Of a stretch of 64,000 nucleotides of DNA, positions 58,771 to 64,000 are shown piece by piece (the first letter of the stretch is position 1; each line of letters opens with the position of its first letter). Both the position numbers and the translations under genes were made by a program. A model generated the notes under the pieces. It worked only from the letters and a program-made list of their open reading frames with translations, did no database searches and was not told the origin of the DNA. Location of the stretch: contig CAVOIB010000002.1 of NCBI GenBank assembly GCA_963695975.1, positions 1 to 64,000 of the forward strand, in the 5' to 3' direction. Origin of the DNA: JBBQVZ01 sp963695975 (lineage in GTDB: Bacteria > Actinomycetota > UBA4738 > HRBIN12).

Positions 58771-60690
58771 ATGATGCGCCGCCTGGCAGCCGTCGCGTTC
58801 CCGCTGCTGCTGGTGCTCGGACCTGCGCTCGCCGCCGGGGCCGACAGCTACGACGCCGAAGTGAGCGCGATCGACAACGCGTTCGACGCGAGCATCGTGC
58901 GGATCCAGCCGGGTCAGTCGATCGAATGGTCGATGGACGGCCGGAGCCCGCACACGGTCACGGCGGATGATGGATCGTTCGACTCGGGGAACCTCGATCC
59001 TGGGGCCACCTACACGCGGACGTTCGCGAAGCCCGGCGTGTACTCCTACCACTGCACGTACCACGGGGCGCCAGGCGTGGGGATGACCGGGATCATCGTC
59101 GTCGGGAACGTGGACATCCCGAGCGCGAGCGGCGGCGGCGTGGGCCCGGGGAGGGAGCCGGTGCCGCCCGGGTTCGCCGACACGGTCCGCGTTCCGGGCG
59201 ACTACGCGACGGTCCAGGAAGCCGTGAACAACGCGGAGCCGGGCGGGATGGTCCTGATCGCCGCGGGCGTCTACCACGAGTCCGTCGTGGTCACGACGCC
59301 GTACATCACGATCCGCGGAGAGGACCGCAACCACGTGATCCTTGACGGGAGGAACACGTTGCCGAACGGGATCCACGTGATCGAGGCGGACGGCGTGGCG
59401 GTCGAGAACCTCACCACCCGCCACTTCGTGCTGAACGGCGTGCAATGGTCGAGCGTGTTCGGCTATCGCGCCTCGTACGTCACCGCGTACGACAACGGCG
59501 ACTACGGGATCTACGCGTTCGATTCGGTGTACGGGCAGTTCGATCACTCGTACGCGGGCGGCTCGCCGGACGCTGGCTTCTACATCGGACAGTGCGGCCC
59601 GTGCCACGCGATGATCACCGACTCGCTCGCGGAGAACAACGCGCTCGGCTTCTCGGGAACGAACGCCGGTGGAGACCTGGCGATCGTCAACAGTGAGTGG
59701 CGCGACAACATCGCCGGCATCGCGCCGAACACGCTGGATTCCGAGGCGAACCCGCCGCAGCGCGAGGTCCTGATCGCGGGCAACTACGTGCACGACAACA
59801 ACTCCACGACAGCCGACACGAAGGACCTGGAGTATCCGACGTTCGGCGTGGGGATATTGATCGCAGGCGGTCTCCAGAACACCGTCACGAACAACCTGGT
59901 GGAGGATCAGGCCACGTACGGCATCGCTCTGCTGCCGAATCTAGACGCCAACGTGTGGCCAACGGGTGACAACCGCGTGGTCGACAACGTGGTGCGGCGC
60001 AGCGGCTACGCGGACCTGGCGATGGGCGCTCCGTCCGACGGCGGAGACTGCTTCAGCGGGAACGACGCGGAGACGAGCGTCCCGCCACGCATCCAGGTCC
60101 TCTACGCGTGCGAAGGGCCTTCCTTCCGCTGGCTTGGGGGCGGTGACCCGGCGCCCACGGTCAACCTGGGGATCAAGTTCCTAGACGCTATCGACGGCAC
60201 ATTCCCACACGGCGACTGGACCACGATCGCTGCGCCGCCTCCGCAACGAGGGATGGATCGTCCGCTGACCGCGCCGCCGTTCCCGGCGGACCCCACAACG
60301 CTCCCGCAGAGCTATCGGATCCGCGCGCCGGTCGACATCGCATCCGCGCCGGGGCCGCAGGTGAGTCAGGAGGTGCTCGTGTTCGGGATCCCCCTCGCCA
60401 CGTCGTGGTGGAGCCTCATCCTCGGTCTGTACGCGTACGTGCTGCCCGGGTTCCTCTACGCCGCGTGGGTGACGATCGCCCTGTGGGATCTGATCAGACA
60501 GGAGTCGGTCCCGGTCTCGTTCCGTGCACGCTGGATGGCGATCGTGATCCTGGTGCCGCTCTTCGGGCCGATCCTGTACTACGCGTTCGGTCGGTCGCCG
60601 ATCCCGAAGCAGCTCCGGCTGATGCTCACGTTGGGCGGAGCGCTGATCTACCTCGTGATCGCCGCGCTGGCCGCGGCGCTCGGGGGTTGA
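58771..60690 (+). CDS. Membrane protein with cupredoxin and beta-helix domains
   Basis: 639 residues. Signal peptide 1-24. Residues about 25-118 form a plastocyanin-like cupredoxin with copper ligands in SPHTVTADD and YHCTYHGAPGVGM (His, Cys, His, Met). Residues about 145-480 form a right-handed parallel beta-helix of the NosD type (DYATVQEAVNNAEPGGMVL, ENLTTRHFVLNGVQW, VTNNLVEDQATYGIALL). The C-terminus has three membrane helices, with RARWMAIVILVPLFGPILYYAFG resembling the phospholipase D N-terminal membrane domain. TAGGGT lies 8 nt before the ATG. Role unknown; copper electron transfer at a surface glycan is one idea. Confidence 0.75.
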   Translation: MMRRLAAVAFPLLLVLGPALAAGADSYDAEVSAIDNAFDASIVRIQPGQSIEWSMDGRSPHTVTADDGSFDSGNLDPGATYTRTFAKPGVYSYHCTYHGAPGVGMTGIIVVGNVDIPSASGGGVGPGREPVPPGFADTVRVPGDYATVQEAVNNAEPGGMVLIAAGVYHESVVVTTPYITIRGEDRNHVILDGRNTLPNGIHVIEADGVAVENLTTRHFVLNGVQWSSVFGYRASYVTAYDNGDYGIYAFDSVYGQFDHSYAGGSPDAGFYIGQCGPCHAMITDSLAENNALGFSGTNAGGDLAIVNSEWRDNIAGIAPNTLDSEANPPQREVLIAGNYVHDNNSTTADTKDLEYPTFGVGILIAGGLQNTVTNNLVEDQATYGIALLPNLDANVWPTGDNRVVDNVVRRSGYADLAMGAPSDGGDCFSGNDAETSVPPRIQVLYACEGPSFRWLGGGDPAPTVNLGIKFLDAIDGTFPHGDWTTIAAPPPQRGMDRPLTAPPFPADPTTLPQSYRIRAPVDIASAPGPQVSQEVLVFGIPLATSWWSLILGLYAYVLPGFLYAAWVTIALWDLIRQESVPVSFRARWMAIVILVPLFGPILYYAFGRSPIPKQLRLMLTLGGALIYLVIAALAAALGG

Positions 60691-60693
60691 CGC

Positions 60694-61677
60694 TCACGCG
60701 AGCGGTGTGCCGACCGGGACCTGCTGGGTGATGCAGTGCGGACCGCCGCCTCCCTCGAGGAGGGTCCTCCCCGGTACCGTGACAACCTCCCGGTCGGGGT
60801 AAGCCGCGCGGATCTGCGCGAGAGCCGCCTCGTCGTTCGGCTCGCCGTCGGCCGGGACGATCACGCCGCCGTTCACCAGGTAGTGGTTCATGTAGGCGGT
60901 CGACGACGGCGTGCCCGCTTCGAACGGCACGACCTCGATCGCGCGCCCGGCGGCATCGCGGGCGGCGCGGAGCCTCGCCAGATTGTCCTGCCCCAGCGCG
61001 TGGTAGGCGTCCGACGGATCGGCCGGCACGTCGAGCAGCACAGCCGCGGCGCGGATGTACTGGGCGATCGCATCCACGTGACCATCCGTGTCGCGGTCGA
61101 GCGGGTGACCCTGTCCGAGCCAGATCACCTGGTCGATCCCGAGGTAGTCGCCGAGGGTCTGCTCGATCTGTTCGCGCGTCATGTCGGGGTTGCGGTTGGG
61201 ATGGAGCAGGCATTGCTCGGTCGTGAGGAGCGTGCCCTCACCGTCCACGAAGAACGAGCCGCCTTCCAGGACCATCGGCGCCTGGTACCTGCGCATCCCG
61301 AGATGTGCCGCGACACGCGCCGGGACCTGCGCATCTCGGTCGTAGGGCAGATACTTCTCGCCCCATGCGTTGAATCCGAACTGCACGAGCGCGACCCCGC
61401 CGCGTCCGTCGGTGACGAAGATCGGGCCGTTGTCGCGCATCCACGAGTCATCGATCGGGAGGGGGAGGATCTCGACGTTGCCGCCGCACATCGAACGTGC
61501 CTCGGCTGCTTGCGATGGGTCGACCACCATCACGACTGGCTCGAACGCCCCCGCCCCGTTCGCAACTGCGGCGAAGTCGGACTTGGCCTGATCGAAGAGC
61601 CCGCCCCAGAACCTGGCCCTGGTGATGGTCGGCGATTCCATCAGCGTCGCCTGATGAGGCTCCCACTCCGCGGGCAT
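60694..61677 (-). CDS. Agmatine deiminase family protein (peptidylarginine deiminase-type)
   Basis: 327 residues. PAEWEPHQATLMESP opens the family. DDSWMRDNGPIFV, EGGSFFVDGEGTLL, GHPLDRDTDGHVDAIAQY and the catalytic Cys in GGGGPHCITQQVP are all present. The enzyme hydrolyses agmatine to N-carbamoylputrescine and ammonia in polyamine synthesis. It lies 27 bp downstream of the AlaX gene on the same strand, so they are probably co-transcribed. Confidence 0.87.
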   Translation of the reverse strand: MPAEWEPHQATLMESPTITRARFWGGLFDQAKSDFAAVANGAGAFEPVVMVVDPSQAAEARSMCGGNVEILPLPIDDSWMRDNGPIFVTDGRGGVALVQFGFNAWGEKYLPYDRDAQVPARVAAHLGMRRYQAPMVLEGGSFFVDGEGTLLTTEQCLLHPNRNPDMTREQIEQTLGDYLGIDQVIWLGQGHPLDRDTDGHVDAIAQYIRAAAVLLDVPADPSDAYHALGQDNLARLRAARDAAGRAIEVVPFEAGTPSSTAYMNHYLVNGGVIVPADGEPNDEAALAQIRAAYPDREVVTVPGRTLLEGGGGPHCITQQVPVGTPLA

Positions 61678-61703
61678 GCGGAGGCCGTCATCTCTCGGCG
61701 TGC

Positions 61704-62423
61704 TCAGGGCTGGTCCAATTCGATCCGCATGCGTTTGTTGGCCTTGCCCTTGGACTCCGTCTTGACCACGCGGACGTGGCCGACCTCGGCGGTCGAGCGG
61801 ACATGCGTCCCGCCGTCCGCCTGCTTGTCCAAGCCCTGGATGTCGATCACGCGGATCGGGTCCACGGCCTCCGGGATCAGGTTCACCTTCGTGCGGATCA
61901 GGTCGGGGTCGGTGAGCGCTTCCGCGCGCGGGATGAAGCTCACGTGAACCGGGTGATCGTTCTCGAGCGCGGCGTTGAGCTTCTGCTCGACCTCTCGCCC
62001 GAACTCCTGCGTGATCCCTTCCAGCTCGAAGTCCATCCGGGCGACGCCGGGCTCCATGTTGCCGCCGGTGACCCTGGCGCCGTAGTCCGTGAACACGATG
62101 CCCGAGAGCGCATGCAACGCCGTGTGGGTGCGCATCAGCGTGTGGCGACGTGGCCAGTCGATCTCGGCCGTGACCGCGCCACCGGTCGGCGGTGGGTCCG
62201 CCCCTTCCTCGAGGACGTGGACGACCTCGCCGGAGGCCTTGACGGTGTCGGCGACGCGCGCCTCGCCCCCCTCCCAGCGGAGCGTTCCCGTGTCGCCCGG
62301 CTGGCCACCTCCACGTGCGTAGAAGACGGTTCGATCCAGCACGAGGCCGTCCTCTCGAACCTCGATGACGGTGGCCTCGGTGGCGGCCTGGTACGCGTCG
62401 CGGGAGGAGATCTCGTCGGTCAT
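61704..62423 (-). CDS. alaX: AlaX-type alanyl-tRNA editing hydrolase
   Basis: 239 residues from the ATG at 62423, which has TACCGT 7 nt upstream. DRTVFYARGGGQPGDTGTL is the AlaRS-editing start. HTALHALSG holds the zinc His pair (HxxxH), and QADGGTHVRSTAEVG holds the third region, with Asp where many relatives have Cys. The frame continues upstream, but that part is not conserved. It hydrolyses Ser- or Gly-mischarged tRNA-Ala in trans. Confidence 0.83.
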   Translation of the reverse strand: MTDEISSRDAYQAATEATVIEVREDGLVLDRTVFYARGGGQPGDTGTLRWEGGEARVADTVKASGEVVHVLEEGADPPPTGGAVTAEIDWPRRHTLMRTHTALHALSGIVFTDYGARVTGGNMEPGVARMDFELEGITQEFGREVEQKLNAALENDHPVHVSFIPRAEALTDPDLIRTKVNLIPEAVDPIRVIDIQGLDKQADGGTHVRSTAEVGHVRVVKTESKGKANKRMRIELDQP

Positions 62424-62495
62424 GGGGAGCACGGTACCGGGCGGAGGTGCGGAGTTGCTACCCTCCGGCCGACCGGAGCCGTGAGGGATGGCCCG

Positions 62496-64000
62496 ATGGA
62501 CCCGACCCACCAGATCCTGTTCGAACCGGTTCGTATCGGCCCCAAGACGCTGCGGAACCGCTTCTATCAGGTGCCGCATTGCTCGGGGTTCGGGACGGAG
62601 AAGCCGTGGACGCAGGCTGCGCATCGGGGAGTGAAGGCCGAGGGCGGTTGGGCGGCGGTTTGCACCGAGTACGCGCCCATCTCTCCGGACTCCGACGAGG
62701 CGCCGCTGATCGCCGCGCGCTTCTGGGACGACGACGATGCCCGTGCACTCCGTCTGATGACGGAGAAGGCGCACGAGCACGGGGCACTCGCGGGGATCGA
62801 GCTACACCACTCGGGGGGACACGCCGCCAACACGCAGACGCGCATGCCCGGGCTCGGTCCGAGCCAGCTGGCTTCGGATCTGGAGCCGCACGTGGTGCCG
62901 AAGGCGATGGAGCTTGACGATATCCGCCGGGTCCAGAGCGACTGGGTCAGGGCCGCGCTGCGGGCACGTGACTGCGGGTTCGACATCGTCTACGTGTATG
63001 GCGCGCACTCGTACCTGCCCATGCAGTTCCTCTCGGGCTTCTACAACAAGCGCACGGACGCGTACGGCGGGAATCTGGAGCACCGAGCGCGGTTCTGGCT
63101 GGAGACGCTGGAACGCGTGAGGGAGGCGGTCGGCGGCGATTGCGCCGTGGTCACGCGGATCGCGGTCGACGCGCTTGGACCGGCGGGTATCCACGTGGAT
63201 GAGGCGCTCGCGTTCGTCTCGCTGGCCGACGACCTGGTGGATCTGTGGGACGTGAACGTCGGGTCGATCGCGTCCTGGAGCAAGGACTCCGGGACGTCGC
63301 GCTACTTCGCGGAGGGGTACCAGCTCGAGTGGACGGGGCAGGTGCGTGAGGCCACGGCGAAGCCGATCGTCGGTGTTGCGCGCCTGACCGACCCGGATGT
63401 CATGGCCTCGATCGTCCGGTCGGGCACGTTCGACCTGATCGGCGGCGCGCGCCCGTCGATCGCCGATCCATTCCTGCCTCGGAAGATCGCGGAGGGGCGC
63501 ACCGACGAGATCCGCGAATGCACCGGCTCGAACGTCTGCATCATGAAGGTCGACGGCCACGGGCACCTGGGCTGTGTCCAGAACCCGACGGCCGGCGAGG
63601 AGCACCGGCGCGGGTGGCACCCGGAACGCTTCGATCGCGCCACCAACGGCGACCGCGCGGTGCTCGTGGTCGGGGCGGGCCCGGCCGGCATGGAGTGTGC
63701 CGTCACGCTCGGCAAGCGCGGGTTCGAGGCGGTCCATCTGGTGGAGGCCGAGTCGGAGATCGGCGGCCGCATGCGGTGGGTCAGACGGTTGCCGACGCTC
63801 GGCGATTGGGGTCGCATCGTCGACTGGCGCCGGATCCAGTTGGACAAGCTGCCGAACGTCACGGTCGTCACGGGGAGCCGCCTCTCGGCCGACGCCGTCC
63901 GTGAGTACGGTGCGACGATCGTGGTCGTCGCGACCGGCTCGCACTGGTCGGGCGAGGGGGTTCAGGCCGGAACGCACGAACCGATCGATGGCGCCGATCC
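62496..64000 (+). CDS. Trimethylamine dehydrogenase-like flavoprotein, partial (runs off window)
   Basis: 501 residues visible, no stop before the window end. Residues 1-335 form an Old Yellow Enzyme-type barrel: Cys29 in YQVPHCSG matches the 6-S-cysteinyl-FMN Cys of TMADH, and Tyr59 and Trp261 match substrate-cage residues. The 4Fe-4S loop reads CTGSNVC then GCVQN, so one expected Cys is Ser345 while Cys342, Cys348 and Cys360 remain. Val352 stands where TMADH has the third cage residue Trp. From about 382 an NAD/FAD-binding domain starts (VLVVGAGPAGMECAVTLG). A GTGAGGG ribosome-binding site precedes the ATG. Substrate is probably not trimethylamine itself. Confidence 0.83.
   Translation, partial: MDPTHQILFEPVRIGPKTLRNRFYQVPHCSGFGTEKPWTQAAHRGVKAEGGWAAVCTEYAPISPDSDEAPLIAARFWDDDDARALRLMTEKAHEHGALAGIELHHSGGHAANTQTRMPGLGPSQLASDLEPHVVPKAMELDDIRRVQSDWVRAALRARDCGFDIVYVYGAHSYLPMQFLSGFYNKRTDAYGGNLEHRARFWLETLERVREAVGGDCAVVTRIAVDALGPAGIHVDEALAFVSLADDLVDLWDVNVGSIASWSKDSGTSRYFAEGYQLEWTGQVREATAKPIVGVARLTDPDVMASIVRSGTFDLIGGARPSIADPFLPRKIAEGRTDEIRECTGSNVCIMKVDGHGHLGCVQNPTAGEEHRRGWHPERFDRATNGDRAVLVVGAGPAGMECAVTLGKRGFEAVHLVEAESEIGGRMRWVRRLPTLGDWGRIVDWRRIQLDKLPNVTVVTGSRLSADAVREYGATIVVVATGSHWSGEGVQAGTHEPIDGAD

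Noticed and set aside
29980..64000. Selenoprotein gene near tRNA-Sec
   Set aside because: I looked for in-frame TGA with continued conservation at gene ends and redox motifs and found none; selenoproteins must lie elsewhere.

Overview
The window is about 64 kb of high-GC chromosomal DNA, most likely from an uncultured member of the Actinomycetota. This assignment rests on GC-rich codon use, many genes preceded by a TANNNT box 6-9 nt before the start codon with no Shine-Dalgarno, an RpoD/HrdB-like sigma factor, a WS/DGAT acyltransferase, PadR and ROK regulators, and hydrolase-linked class III cyclases. I cannot place it below phylum. I see no transposase, integrase, CRISPR array, rRNA or phage gene. 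One complete selenocysteine tRNA is present.

Positions 1-15,300 are a loose, partly decayed accessory region. It holds small hypothetical proteins, a NifX-like protein, a receiver-like protein, a lipoprotein, an SRPBCC protein and an MBL-fold hydrolase. An isochorismatase-type hydrolase sits next to an aldehyde dehydrogenase with foreign-looking codon use. An ECF sigma factor is translationally coupled to a membrane beta-propeller. One full hydrolase-cyclase fusion is accompanied by three scattered cyclase tail fragments and by a truncated CpaF ATPase fragment.

Positions 15,367-30,300 are dominated by envelope functions: a giant DUF11-repeat surface protein broken by two small indels inside 375-bp repeats, a CpaE/TadZ-like ATPase, a MoaD/ThiS protein coupled to a BNR-repeat protein, a sulfatase with Ig-like modules, a VanY-like peptidase, a HAD phosphatase, a PadR regulator, and tRNA-Sec.

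Positions 30,291-50,853 carry an amine oxidase with an MFS transporter, a Ppx/GppA phosphatase, and then a coherent sugar/amino-sugar island. The island has an FGGY kinase, two BadF/NagK-type kinases, a Gfo/Idh/MocA oxidoreductase, a complete sugar ABC importer (binding protein, two permeases and an MsmK/MalK-type ATPase 8 kb away), a ROK regulator, two family 4 glycosidases, a StsC/AHBA-synthase-like aminotransferase, a SIS-domain isomerase/deaminase and a NodB-type deacetylase. A shared 13-bp palindrome lies upstream of the ROK gene and again inside the first codons of the SIS gene, which suggests one regulon.

Positions 50,910-64,000 are mostly housekeeping and lipid or amine metabolism: M20 peptidase, zinc alcohol dehydrogenase, PlsC-like acyltransferase, dienelactone-hydrolase-like protein, primary-type sigma factor, a hydrolase-GNAT fusion, WS/DGAT, a cupredoxin/beta-helix membrane protein, agmatine deiminase, AlaX, and the start of a trimethylamine-dehydrogenase-like flavoprotein that runs off the window.
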